A DNA stretch of 64,000 bases. Origin: Megaustenia siamemsis. Taxonomy: Eukaryota; Mollusca; Gastropoda; Stylommatophora; Ariophantidae. The position numbers and the translations under genes were made by a program. The notes below the pieces were generated by a model that searched no databases, was not told the origin of the DNA, and saw nothing but the letters and a program-made list of their open reading frames with translations. The number at the start of each line of letters is the position of its first letter. Position 1 is the first letter of the stretch. The stretch is taken from the NCBI GenBank assembly GCA_032433765.1, contig JAVIAB010000049.1, positions 18,399,768 through 18,463,767 of the forward strand, read 5' to 3'. This document shows, in pieces, positions 21,904 to 32,262 of the stretch.

Positions 21904-21905
21904 GC
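21490..21905 (+). mobile_element. LINE-D C-terminal copy with (GAT)n tail
   Basis: LINE-D is marked by EWRSMVANLRCGEGTQ at its end. Here: VFEMWIYRRICRIGWKEKKT, MKRELLNTIRPRQMKFLGHV, KRGRGRPRLTWMSNIKRWT, then (GAT)n about 45 bp long as 3' tail (21857-21905). Frameshifts near 21590 and 21770. Confidence 0.85.
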
Positions 21906-21997
21906 GACACAATGCATCCAGGCCTGTGTCATGGGTGAATGCTAAGAAGAATAAAAGCGTTCTGTTAGCAACCATATGTCCTTCTAATAAGACTGAC

Positions 21998-22174
21998 CTC
22001 TGACCTCTGCCCTATTAAAGTGGACGTTGATCTCATAAGCTCCCGGCGCGTGCGGTCTGAACGTGATCTTTTTGTAGGTCGAGGTCGTTGGGGAAGATAT
22101 CTGTACTTGAACAGGTCGGCCTTCATGTGTGATGTCAACACCAAGGTCACCTGGTCCAGCTCTCGTGCAATCAA
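21998..22174 (-). CDS. Filamin-like exon: first half of a filamin repeat
   Basis: A 177-bp exon, phase 1 at both ends, acceptor CTTGACAG|TT and donor AGAG|GTCAGT. It encodes DCTRAGPGDLGVDITHEGRP, VQVQISSPTTSTYKKITFRP and HAPGAYEINVHFNRAEVR. DCxxAGxGDLxVxI and PGxYEIxVxF are the clearest filamin signatures in the window. Joined to the exon at 34567-34698 the split codon becomes Val (NNTFYVDCTRAG). It has the same phase, length and strand order as the exon at 11132-11305, as expected for duplicated repeats. Confidence 0.92.
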
Positions 22175-22369
22175 CTGTCAAGTGGAATTCACAGACGATA
22201 TAGGTATCAATGATTGTATAAACAAATAAGAAAATCGATCTTAGAATACAGCTTGTTACACACTCGAAACCCTCATAGGTGCTGTAATCATTTCAAAAAA
22301 GTTAGTTTTACAAGCGCTGGAAGCACAGTATGTCTTTCTTAATTCTCTGAACTCCGGTCAAGGTAAAGG

Positions 22370-23130
22370 ACGCCCACAATAGATCTCCACCCATCATAGG
22401 GTACCCACAAGAGATCTGCACTCAACATAGGGTACCCAAAAGAGATCCCCACCCAACATAGGGTATCCGCAATAGATCTCCACCCATCATAGGGTACCCA
22501 AAAGAGATCCCCACCCAACATAGGGTATCCGCAATAGATCTGCACCCATCATAGGGTACCCACAATAGATCTCCACCCATCATAGGGTACCCACAATAGA
22601 TCTCCACCCAGCATAGGGTACCCACAAGAGATCTGCACTCAACATAGGGTACCCAAAAGAGATCCCCACCCAACATAGAGTATCCGCAATAGATCTCCAC
22701 CCATCATAGGGTACCCAAAAGAGATCCCCACCCAACATAGGGTATCCGCAATAGATCTCCACCCATCATAGGGTACCCACAATAGATCTCCACCCATCAT
22801 AGGGTACCCACAATAGATCTCCACCCATCATAGGGTACCCACAAGAGATCTGCACTCAACATAGGGTACCCAAAAGAGATCCCCACCCAACATAGGGTAT
22901 CCGCAATAGATCTCCACCCATCATAGGGTACCCACAATAGATCTCCACCCATCATAGGGTACCCACAAGAGATCTGCACTCAACATAGGGTACCCAAAGA
23001 GATCCCCACCCAACATAGGGTATCCGCAATAGATCTCCACCCATCATAGGGTACCCACAATAGATCTCCACCCATCATAGGGCACCCATAGGAGATCTCC
23101 ACCCGACATAGGGCACCCACAAGAGATCTC
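22370..23130. repeat. 31-bp satellite derived from the LINE-G C-terminus
   Basis: About 24 units with landmarks AGATCTCCACCCATCATAGG and GTACCCACAA. Minus-strand translation cycles through GWRSLVGTLCW, the end of the LINE-G protein that lies directly to the right. Variants CATCATAGG and CAACATAGG alternate in higher-order patterns. Confidence 0.95.
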
Positions 23131-23540
23131 CACCCAATCCGGTTTGGAGCAAGCATGGACAACTCTCGCCAGGACCTGCCAGCTTCTTTCATTTCATCAT
23201 GAATGGTTCGTCGCCATGTGCCCAATGTCTGTCTCGTCTTTGTTTTTCGGGTGGTGCCCATGTTAATGATAGGCACGGATGCCTGGTTTTTCCCATTCGT
23301 AGAGCGTGGCCTAGCCATATCCAACGTCTTCTTTTCACTTCTTGAATGGTGTTGTTAAATGCTTAATCTTCTAGCGACTTCTTTATTCGTTGTGTGTTGA
23401 TCCAAACGGGTGTTTAGAATCCTGTTTGAACAACGACTTTACCTTCAAATTCTATAGGTCGCCTTTCTATCTTATGGTTCATTCTCGTTTCTGCTGCATG
23501 TAGGGATATGGGTGGTACATATGACTTGTAAATTCTAAAC
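23131..23540 (-). mobile_element. LINE-G C-terminal copy
   Basis: Minus strand: RRRWLGHAxR-type text, MARPRSTNGKNQASVPII, TKTRQTLGTWRRTIHDEMKE and AGRSWRELSMLAPNRIGWRS, leading in frame into LVGALC and the 31-bp array. The order GHxxR - GKR - TWRR - DExK - W - LAxxRxxWRSLVGALC is standard for this group of LINE proteins. Confidence 0.8.
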
Positions 23541-23544
23541 TTGG

Positions 23545-24070
23545 TGGTGAGCTCATCATCAAGTACTAGGCCTGCTGGCATAAGTGATCATGTCTCTCCC
23601 CAACTTTCGATCTCGACAGTTATTTATCATTTCTGTTATTGACCTTCTGCCAAGCCATTCTCTTAAGCTGTCTGGTATATTTTCTCTTTGCTTCCCTCTA
23701 TCTCTTCGTCCCTCAATTTCCCAGTTGTCACAATATATTCCAGCTGTTCCCTTCTCATTACATGACCAAAAAATGATGATTGTTTCTTCCTAATATTGGA
23801 AATTCGCTCTCTTTTTGCTATGGCCTCTTTCAGAACGTTTTCATTACTCTTCTTAGCTGTCCATGGTATTCTCAACATTCGTCTGTAAAACTACTTTTCT
23901 ACAGACTCCAGTGATTTTCGTGTATATTGACCTATTGTCCATGATTTACATCCATATGTTAAGACTGGATCATTTAAGAACTCCTTTTCTTGTTTCTATT
24001 GTCAAAAATGGATTGCATAGTATCTTCCTCATTTTTTGGAAAGCTGCATTTGCCTGACCCATTGCAACAC
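23545..24070 (-). mobile_element. LINE-B C-terminal copy
   Basis: Minus strand: MLRIPWTAKKSNENVLKEA, ISNIRKKQSSFFGHVMRREQ, LEYIVTTGKLRDEEIEGS with a frameshift; upstream CKSWTIGQYTRKSLESVEK. Ends at GATGATGAG tail. Confidence 0.82.
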
Positions 24071-24264
24071 TACTCACAAAATGTGAAAATTGTAGCTAAA
24101 ATAAAATATTTATGTGTGAATGATATTTGAGCACAATAATGCTTGTGAGAGAATGATCAAAGACTGGCAAACGTTTCAGAGGAAACAATTTTAATTTTTA
24201 ACCACAAAAGATTTTACATTTTAAGACAAAGCTTCTTCTTATCACCCATTCAATTGTTATCTTC

Positions 24265-24790
24265 CATCATTGAGTGCCGTCTCCGCATCGAAGGTTGGCT
24301 ACCATGGAGCGCCATTCCACTCTGTCTCTTGCTTTGATGGTGCAGATTGTCAGAGGCTGACTTGTCCATCTTTTGATGTTACTCGTCCATGTTAGTCTTG
24401 GTCTGCCTCTTTTACCTTGTATTTTCCTTCCAATATTACTTTTATTAGGCTGTTGTGTCTTTTAACATGCCCCAAAAATTGTATGTGTCTTGTTTGGATT
24501 GTGTTTAGTAGTTCTCTTTTCATTTTTAGTTGTTTTAAAACTTCATCGTTTGTTTTCTTTTCCTTCCATCCAATTCTACATATTCTTCTATAGATCAACA
24601 TTTCAAAGGCTTCAATTTTCTGTTTTGCTTTCTGGTCTAATGTCTATGTTTCTGCTCCATACAGGAATATTGAGAAGATTTCTTTATTCTTATTGTCTTT
24701 ATTCGATCCAATTTTTAGCACCCGATATTTAGCACATCTCTCTTTCGTGTCATAATTTCATCTATTGTTCCTCCTTTTATTTCTCCTTGA
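24265..24790 (-). mobile_element. LINE-D C-terminal copy
   Basis: Minus strand from right: DEIMTRKRDVLNI-type, NILPVWSRNIDIR, MLIYRRICRIGWKEKKTND, KRELLNTIQTRHIQFLGHVK and EWRSMVANLRCGDGTQ. Several frameshifts. Confidence 0.8.
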
Positions 24791-24824
24791 TTTACCTGTT
24801 CGCTCATCCTAGATGTAGTTTATG

Positions 24825-25310
24825 GTTATGGAAGGCCCCGGTATCACTGCAAACGAATTAAAATTCATAATTGCTCAACCGCCAGTGGAATCATCCGAAT
24901 TACTATCTCATCTCCGAAAAAAAGAAAGGTAGCTGTAGTCCCCATCATAGCAGTCTCAGCACACGCCAAAAGACATAAGGCGAAACTGCACAGAAAGTGA
25001 ACACAGCCATCTGTTCTCCATCATACGATATCATCATTCATCGTAAACAATCGAAATATCGAAACATGACCAAAACTGATGAAACCCACAGCTCACGGTG
25101 TGCACAGACCACTGAACTCAGTAGCTCCTGCAACAAGCTGGACTTGGAATATGAGGAAACTGCAAGAAGGAACACTTTTCAGACATAGCCTTTAATTATT
25201 CCTGCTGCCTATCCACCATATTGACCGGAAGTTCACGTCCTCTTGAAAATGATGATCGTCATATTTTTTTTAATGTATAGCTTGATGATGTTAGGACATC
25301 GTTTAGTTTA
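24825..25310 (-). mobile_element. Element R copy
   Basis: Plus-strand landmarks: TATGGTTATGGAAGGCCCCG, CTGCAAACGAATTAAAATTC, CACACGCCAAAAGACATAAG, GCTCACGGTGTGCACAGACC, TTGCCGCCTATCCACC-like. Continues to about 25310 with GATGATGTTAGGACATCG. Confidence 0.72.
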
Positions 25311-25525
25311 TCTTTATTTCGTTGTTCGTTTGTGCTGTTATCGTTTTCTGACGAAATCCGCATGTATGTTGGCCGAAACGTTCAGAATATTTTGTTGTGT
25401 TTCTTTTATTATAAAGCTGTCACCATGTCTTGTAGGAGTGTACATTTCACCCCACCACTTGCTCCTGCTTCCAGCTTTACCGCAGCACTATATTTATTTG
25501 CCTCTTCCCTTCTTCTAGTCACTTT
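25311..25525 (+). other. Element Q copy (dispersed repeat)
   Basis: Shares GTTGGCCGAAACGTT, TTTTGTTGTGTT and CTTGTAGGAGTGTA with 33240-33370. Both copies follow or precede LINE material, so it may be part of a LINE 3' UTR or another retroelement. Confidence 0.45.
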
Positions 25526-25534
25526 GAATGTATA

Positions 25535-27545
25535 ATAGAAGTACGCGTATTTTATCTTCAGAAGTACGTGTATTTTATCTTCAGAAGTACGCGTATTATA
25601 TCTTCAGAAGTACGTGTATTTTATCTTCAGAAGTACGTGTATTATATCTTCAGAAGTACGTGTATTATATCTTCAGAAGTACGTGTATTTTATCTTCAGA
25701 AGTACGTGTATTTTATCTTCAGAAGTACGCGTATTATATCTTCAGAAGTACGTGTATTTTATCTTCAGAAGTACGCGTATTTTATCTTCAGAAGTACGTG
25801 TATTTTATCTTCAGAAGTACGCGTATTTTATCTTCAGAAGTACGCGTATTTTATCTTCAGAAGTACGTGTATTTTATCTTCAGAAGTACGTGTATTTTAT
25901 CTTCAGAAGTACGTGTATTTTATCTTCAGAAGTACGCGTATTTTATCTTCAGAAGTACGTGTATTTTATCTTCAGAAGTACGTGTATTTTATCTTCAGAA
26001 GTACGTGTATTTTATCTTCAGAAGTACGCGTATTTTATCTTCAGAAGTACGCGTATTTTATCTTCAGAAGTACGTGTATTTTATCTTCAGAAGTACGTGT
26101 ATTTTATCTTCAGAAGTACGCGTATTTTATCTTCAGAAGTACGCGTATTTTATCTTCAGAAGTACGTGTATTTTATCTTCAGAAGTACGTGTATTTTATC
26201 TTCAGAAGTACGCGTATTTTATCTTCAGAAGTACGCGTATTTTATCTTCAGAAGTACGTGTATTTTATCTTCAGAAGTACGTGTATTTTATCTTCAGAAG
26301 TACGCGTATTTTATCTTCAGAAGTACGTGTATTTTATCTTCAGAAGTACGCGTATTTTATCTTCAGAAGTACGCGTATTTTATCTTCAGAAGTACGCGTA
26401 TTTATCTTCAGAAGTACGTGTATTTTATCTTCAGAAGTACGTGTATTTTATCTTCAGAAGTACGCGTATTTTATCTTCAGAAGTACGTGTATTTTATCTT
26501 CAGAAGTAGTCATATTATATCTTCAGAAGTACACGTATTATATCTTCAGAAGTACACGTAGTATATCTTCAGAAGTACACGTATTATATCTTCAGAAATA
26601 CACATATTTATCTTCAAAAGTACACGTAGTATATCTTCAGAACTACACGTATTATATCTTCAGAAATTTGCATATTTATCTTCAAAAGTACACGTATTAT
26701 ATCTTCAGAAGTACACGTATTATATCTTCAGAAATACACGTATTATATCTTCAGAACTACACGTATTATATCTTCAGAAGTACACGTATTATATCTTCAG
26801 AAATACACGTATTATATCTTCAGAAGTACACGTATTATATCTTCAGAACTACACGTATTATATCTTCAGAAGTACACGTATTATATCTCCAGAAGTACAC
26901 GTATTATATCTCCAGAAGTACACGTATTATATCTTCAGAAGTACACGTATTATATCTTCAGAAGTACACGTATTATATCTTCAGAAGTACACGTATTATA
27001 TCTTCAGAAATACACGTATTACATCTTCAAAAGTACACGTAGTATATCTTCAGAACTACACGTATTATATCTTCAGAAATTTGCATATTTTATCTTCAAA
27101 AGTACACGTATTATATCTTCAGAAGTACACGTATTATATCTTCAGAAATACACGTATTATATCTTCAGAACTACACGTATTATATCTTCAGAAGTACACG
27201 TATTATATCTTCAGAAATACACGTATTATATCTTCAGAAGTACACGTATTATATCTTCAGAACTACACGTATTATATCTTCAGAAGTACACGTATTATAT
27301 CTCCAGAAGTACACGTATTATATCTCCAGAAGTACACGTATTATATCTTCAGAAGTACACGTATTATATCTTCAGAAGTACACGTATTATATCTTCAGAA
27401 GTACACGTATTATATCTTCATAAATACGTGTATTATATCTTTAGAAATAAGCATATTATATATTTAGAAATACGTGTATTATATCTTAAGAAATACGTGT
27501 ATTATATCCTCAGAAATACGTGTATTATATCTTCAGAAGTACGCG
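25535..27545. repeat. 23-bp satellite, about 87 copies
   Basis: Unit TATCTTCAGAAGTACGTGTA plus TTT. Two blocks: left (to about 26505) with ACGTGTA or ACGCGTA; right with ACACGTA plus AACTACACG and AAATACACG variants in a longer-order pattern. Because the unit lacks stops in the plus strand and 23 shifts frame each copy, ORFs up to 504 codons appear. They are not genes. Confidence 0.95.
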
Positions 27546-27549
27546 TATT

Positions 27550-28650
27550 TTATCCTCATGGAAAGACACAAATGAACTAAAGTATGGAGGCGAAGGCGCG
27601 CCTCCCAGCAGCGGAGCTGGAAGCTGTCAGCGACCCACAGCTGATGGTTTCCACCAGGATCTGTGAACCAGAACCATCTAAACCATGCTCCACCTCTCCA
27701 TGGTGCCTCTAGTAAACAAACTAACCTGTCTAGTCTGGCCAAGCGAGTAGGTATCGAAGAGGGAAGACAACCCGGTACTCAAAAATGCCGTGCAGAAGTC
27801 GGATGTGTTTGGTCGCAAGGCGCAAATATCACAGTTAAACTGCAAACCGGGAGCCGCGATAGCTCAGTGGTTAGGGAACTTGACTACAAAGTACAAGACG
27901 TAGGGTTCGATCCCAACCGACGGCCTCCGGGTTCACCCAGCCTCAAATGGGGTATTTTTTTCTGGGAAAGTAAATTCAGCACGGGCGTAATACCAACCAC
28001 ATTACCCCAAAAATCATGTGCTGAAGGTCTGTAAAATATAGGGTCACTAACACCATATTTCCTATATGCCACTTGGGCTCTTTACTTTTTTTTTTTTTTT
28101 TACTGCAAACCACAGCACAACGCAGACACGCCCATTTAACGTCCTCTTAAGGGCGGATGACGAAGAGGTGTACTCTTTTAGTCATCGGGCGAATACAAGC
28201 AAGCAAGTAAAGTATATATGACAAACAGCTATGCACACAATTTTTTGGGGGAGAGGGGGAGGGGTGAAAGGGGGCGGGGGGGGGGTTGAGCTTGCTTGTG
28301 TCCGCCCGATGACTAAAGGAGTACACCTCTTCATCATCCGCCCTTAAAAGGACGTTAAGTGGGCGTGTCCACGTTGTGTTGTGGTTTGCAGTATAGCTGT
28401 GATATTTGCGCATTTCGGCCCACCACATCCGACTTGACATTTTTGAGTACCGGGTTGTCTTCCCTCTTCGATCCCTACTCGCTTGGCCAGACTGGACAGG
28501 TTAGTCTGTTACTAGAGGCACCACGGAGAGGTGGAGCAGGGTCTGGATGGTTCTGGTTCACCGATCCTGGTGCAAGCCATCAGCTGTGGGTCGTTGACAA
28601 CTTCCAGCTCCTGTGCTGGGAGGCGCGCCTTCGTCTCCTTGGGTTGAGCT
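27550..28650. repeat. Element P inverted pair (palindrome, about 350-bp arms)
   Basis: The left arm (27585-28203, minus orientation, interrupted by SINE-T) and right arm (28291-28640, plus) match across most of their length, including AGGCGCGCCT, GAGTACCGGGTTGTCTTCCC, CACATCCGACTT and TACACCTCTTC. The spacer of about 90 bp contains a G-run block. Arms differ by scattered substitutions, so the inversion is not very recent. Confidence 0.85.
27849..28101 (+). mobile_element. SINE-T with TSD ACTGCAAACC
   Basis: A 253-bp copy in the left palindrome arm with TSD at 27839-27848 and 28102-28111; the right arm shows the empty site (GGTTTGCAGT). 3' end CTTTACTTTTTTTTT. This is direct proof of insertion. 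Confidence 0.95.
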
Positions 28651-29164
28651 GATTTTTGTTCAACTTAAAACCGTTGACATGTTCTGGAGTCGAGGTCTGA
28701 CCTAACATTGACAATAAGGTGTTTATATCACTTTTAATCTGTGCAGGTGGGACACTGTGTCCTGATAGAGGAATGTGTTTTGCTGCTGGTACTGTTCAGA
28801 TTGTTCCCCCTTTGTGTATTCCCACCCAACCAGTTTGTCCACATTCTCATGTTCCTAAATGTGACAATGCGAAAATGGTATCCATTAGATTGTTTGTGAT
28901 AGATCATGGATTCAGCTCTTCTTCATCCACATTTCCTGTTTGTTGATCTCACTTTCAATATCTTGTCACGCCGATCTGCAGTTGCATAAACAACTGTTAG
29001 ACCTCGTGCTGTTCTTTGTTCATTTCTTTGTTCAGTTCTTTGTTCATTTGCACGTATCTGTGTCTCATAACTTACCTACAATTCTACCCCCAGATATGTT
29101 TAAAGTGTTTACGTCATGGATATTTGTTGTACATGTTGTAATCTATAATCTGTAGAAATGTGGT
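28651..29164. other. Unclassified intron sequence
   Basis: About 500 bp with no repeat or splice structure that I can place. One plus frame (28719-28946) is open for 75 codons with several Cys and Pro, but there is no other sign that it is coding. The segment GTTCTTTGTTCATTTC repeats three times near 29010-29050. Confidence 0.35.
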
Positions 29165-29500
29165 TTTAGGGAGAACCATGGATAGCTAAGAAGAGTAATG
29201 AAAACGTTCTGAAAGAAGCCAAAGCAAAAAGAGAGCTAATTTCCAATATTAGGAAGAAACAATCATCATTTTTGGCCATGTAATGAGAAGGGAACAGCTG
29301 GAATATATTGTAACAACTGGGAAAATTGAGGGACGAAGAGATAGAGGGAAGCAAAGAGAAAACATACCAGACAGCTTAAGAGAATGACTTAGCAGAAGGT
29401 CAACAACAGAAATGATAAGTAAATGCCGAGATCGAAAGTTGTGAAGAGACATGATCACCTACGTCAGTAGGCCCGGTACTTGATGATGATGATGATGATA
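29165..29500 (+). mobile_element. LINE-B C-terminal copy
   Basis: Plus strand codes for REPWIAKKSNENVLKEAKAK, RELISNIRKKQSSFLAM and KIEGRRDRGKQRENIPDSLR, then RDMITYVSRPGT in shifted frames, with a (GAT)n tail. Confidence 0.82.
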
Positions 29501-29594
29501 TGTTTTAAAGAAAGAAAAATATTCATTCAATTTCCTCTCCGGCCGAAGACCGGATTCGGAAGTCATAGTTCTCCACGATTAGCGATTTTCTCCT

Positions 29595-29840
29595 AGTACT
29601 TGCAGGTCTTGCAGGTCTTACAGGTCTTGCAGGTCTTGCAGGTCTTACAGGTCTTGCAGGTCTTGCAGGTCTTGCAGGTCTTACAGGTCTTGCAGGTCTT
29701 GCAGGTATTTCAGGTCTTGCAGGTCTTACAGGTCTTACAGGTCTTGCAGGTCTTGCAGGTCTTACAGGTCTTGCAGGTCTTGCCGGTCTTACAGGTCTTG
29801 CAGGTCTTGCAGGTCTTGCAGGTCTTGCTTCTTTCTTAGT
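29595..29840. repeat. 9-bp minisatellite (CAGGTCTTG)
   Basis: About 27 units of CAGGTCTTG and CAGGTCTTA. Reads as Gln-Val-Leu repeats on the plus strand. Confidence 0.95.
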
Positions 29841-29849
29841 CCTATGATT

Positions 29850-30395
29850 TAACCTTCTCTAGTAATTGTTTTGCGTAGCCAATCTCTTGATTAGCCTTGT
29901 TTTCTTTTTACCCAGTTGTTTCCACGAGAATGCTCGATTAGGATGTTCTTCTTCATCTATTCTCAACACATGACCGATGTCTTTACAACATTTCATGCAT
30001 ATCAGAGAAAAAGTAGTAAAGTATACCGCCGTCACACGAAGTGACGAATTTGGAATATAGTGTTAGTGACCATAAATTTTACAGACCTTCGGCAAGTGAT
30101 TTTGGGGGTAATGTGGTCGGTATTACGCCCGTGCCGCTTTACTTTCCCAGAAAAAAAAACAGATACCCATTAAAGGCGGGGTGAACCGGAAGCCGTCGGT
30201 TAGGATCGAACCCCCCCCCCCCCCCCCTTGTCCTTTGTAGTCCAGTTCACTAACCACTGAGCTATCGCGGCTCCCTCTTCATATGAGAGCTCGACATGTA
30301 TTCTTGTTTTGATTCGTCTCTTATCTGTTCGTTTGAAATGCATTCTTTCCAGCTTATGATCCCAAGTGGACATTTGATACAAATAGTCAGTTCCA
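29850..30395 (-). mobile_element. LINE-H fragment, split by SINE-T
   Basis: Minus strand left of the SINE: CKDIGHVLRIDEEEHPNRAF, SWKQLGKKKTRLIKRLATQ. Right of it: VPFNCLLxxxLG-poor, decayed text including KLERMHFKRTDKRRIKTRIH. The GHVLR ... AxxW ... GKxK order identifies it as another LINE C-terminus. Confidence 0.6.
30012..30274 (-). mobile_element. SINE-T with a C-run at box B
   Basis: Full-length copy. At 30211-30229 the TACCTCTTG part after box B has become a run of about 19 C. The T-tail side lies at 30012-30025. Confidence 0.9.
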
Positions 30396-30399
30396 AACG

Positions 30400-30722
30400 T
30401 TATTCAAAATAAACGATGAAGTTTTAAAACAACTAAAAATGAAAAGAGAACTACTAAACACATTTGGAACAAGACAAATGACATTTTTGGGGCATGTTAA
30501 AAGACACAACTGTCTAATAAAAGTAATATTGGAAGGGAAAATACAAGGTAAAAGCGGCAGAGGCAGACCAAGACCAAGACTAACATGGACAAGCAACATC
30601 AAAAGATGGACAAGTCAACCTATGACAATCTGCACCATCAAAGCAAGAGACAGAGTGGAATGGCGCTCCATGGTAGCAAACCTTCGATACGGAGACGGCA
30701 CTCAATGATGATGATGATTCAG
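30400..30722 (+). mobile_element. LINE-D C-terminal copy
   Basis: MKRELLNTFGTRQMTFLGHV, KRHNCLIKVILEGKIQGKS, RPRLTWTSNIKRWTSQPMT and EWRSMVANLRYGDGTQ are in one frame (30439-30708); ATGATGATGAT tail. Confidence 0.88.
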
Positions 30723-30995
30723 GTACCATAAATATACTGAAATACATTTCATCATCGTAGACTTCTGGAAGTAGCTTGATGTCAATCTTCAATCGCAAAT
30801 GCCAGGCTCCGTCCTCTGAACATACTCTCTCCGGCTTATTTGGGGGATTGACAGGTCCGGCAGCCGAACGAACGTGGCCAGTTTACCTCTTGGATCTCAT
30901 CTATTTTATCTCGTATCTTTTTTTCAAATTTGAGAAAATTGTCTCGTTTCTTATGAATCTTCATCTTTTCTACCACATGTGTCGTTTAGCGTCGA
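30723..30995 (-). other. Unclassified island with a minus-strand open segment
   Basis: Open for about 60 codons from 30895: RSAAGPVNPPNKPERVCSED, GAWHLRLKIDIKLLPEVYDD, EMYFSIFMVPE. It looks protein-like and is not a tandem repeat. It cannot be placed in the filamin transcript: the exons at 34.6 and 22.2 kb join perfectly without it. Could be a retroelement fragment or a skipped exon. Confidence 0.3.
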
Positions 30996-31390
30996 TGGGC
31001 CATATATCAGTTGCAGTTTCCTCATTTTCCAAGTCCGGCATGTTGCAGGAGCAGGAGTTAAGTGCACTGTGCACACCGTGAGCTGCGTGTCTCATCCGTT
31101 TTGATCATGTTTTGATGTTCCAATTCTTTACGATAAATGATGATATCGTATGACAGGTAACAGTTGGCTGTGTTCACTTTCTGCGCGGTTTCGCCTTATG
31201 TCTTTTGGCGTGTGCTGAGACTACTACGATGGGGACTACAGTTGCCTTTCTTTTTTTTTTTTTTTTTTTTGGGGGGGGGGGAGATGAGATTAATTCGGAT
31301 GATTCCACTGGCACGGGCGGTTGAGCAATTATGGATTTTAATTCGTTTGCAGTGAAACTGGGACCTTCCATAACCAAATAACCAAATATA
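30996..31390 (+). mobile_element. Element R copy
   Basis: TTTTCCAAGTCCGGCATGTTGC-type start, GTGCACACCGTGAGCTGCG, GTTTCGCCTTATGTCTTTTGG-type block, an expanded T-run and G-run at 31248-31280, and TTCGTTTGCAGTGAAACTGG near the 3' end, which reads CCATAACCAAATAACC. Confidence 0.72.
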
Positions 31391-32262
31391 TTAGTTTGCA
31401 GCCTTTTGCTCATCTTTGCTTACTTTTTACCTGTACGTCTGTCCCTTGGTCTTACAACGTGACCGTTCACTCAGCTGGTCCTCCGACTGACATTCGACCA
31501 GATTTCTCTCACTGTGCGCGGACGGATTCATTCCTACTACAGCTAAATCTCAATATTTTTTGTTTCGCCTTTTACTTCTGACGAAGTCCCTAGAGACTCA
31601 TCATCATCATCGTGTGCCTTCTCCGCAACGAAGGTTGGCTACCATGGATCGCCATTCTACTGTGTTTCTTGCTTTGATGGTGCAGGCTGACATAGATTGA
31701 CTTGTCCATCTTCTGATGTTACTCGTCCATGCTAGTCTTGGGCTGCCTCTGCCTCTTTTACCTTGTATTTTTCCTTCCAATATTACTTTTAGTAGGCTGT
31801 TGTGTCTTTTAACATGCCCCACAAATTTCATTTGTCTTGTCTTAATTGTGTTTAGTAGTTCTCTTTTTATTTTCAGTTGTTTTAAAACTTCATCTTTTGT
31901 TATCTTTTGTTTCCATCCAATTCTACTTATTCTTCTATAAATCCACATTTCAAAGGCTAGAATTGAATGAAGGCTATAGACTAGGAACTGAATTTTGCGT
32001 GTTAATCCATTTTTCCCTGGCAGTCGTGTGCACAGGGGTCCCTTGCCGCACAGGCAAATAACTCCGACTTCGGAGGTACTAATATTTTTTTTTTCCGTCG
32101 ATGAGTAATTGAAGTTTCTCGCTGCTGAGACCAGGGGTGGTTGCCGCAGAGAGAAATCATAAATAAAAATCCAAACCGGTGCAGCCGGGTTTTGAACCCA
32201 CATCCTCTCTGTCTCGATGCCGGTGTCGACCTCGAGACCAACCAGTCCAGCAGTCTCAATAT
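31391..32262 (-). mobile_element. SINE-2 copy split by LINE-D, with flank
   Basis: The minus-strand head at 32175-32262 contains GGTTTTGAACCC (plus) as the box-B equivalent and a TCTCGAGG box-A region. The body includes GGTTGCCGCAGAGAGAAATC and CCCTGGCAGTCGTGTGCACA. LINE-D interrupts it near AGACT; the tail side (CTTCTGACGAAGTCCCTAG) is at about 31565-31595. 31391-31560 is unclassified. Confidence 0.65.
31596..31970 (-). mobile_element. LINE-D inserted in SINE-2
   Basis: Minus strand frame 31607-31950: AFEMWIYRRISRIGWKQKIT, KRELLNTIKTRQMKFVGHVK, KRGRGSPRLAWTSNIRRWTS, EWRSMVANLRCGEGTR. Flanked by a short AGACT duplication. Confidence 0.85.

Noticed and set aside
25528..27467. ORFs of up to 504 codons with a repeating Tyr/Leu/Gln/Lys pattern.
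   Set aside because: By-product of a 23-bp satellite that lacks stops in all three plus frames; three such ORFs overlap.
28719..28946. A small plus-strand gene with Cys/Pro-rich text.
   Set aside because: No splice signals, no homology recognised, short, and similar open frames are expected by chance in this length of DNA.
30723..30995. An additional filamin exon in the 34.6-22.2-kb intron.
   Set aside because: Flanking exons join in mid-codon to give NNTFYVDCTRAG, so nothing fits between them in the main transcript.
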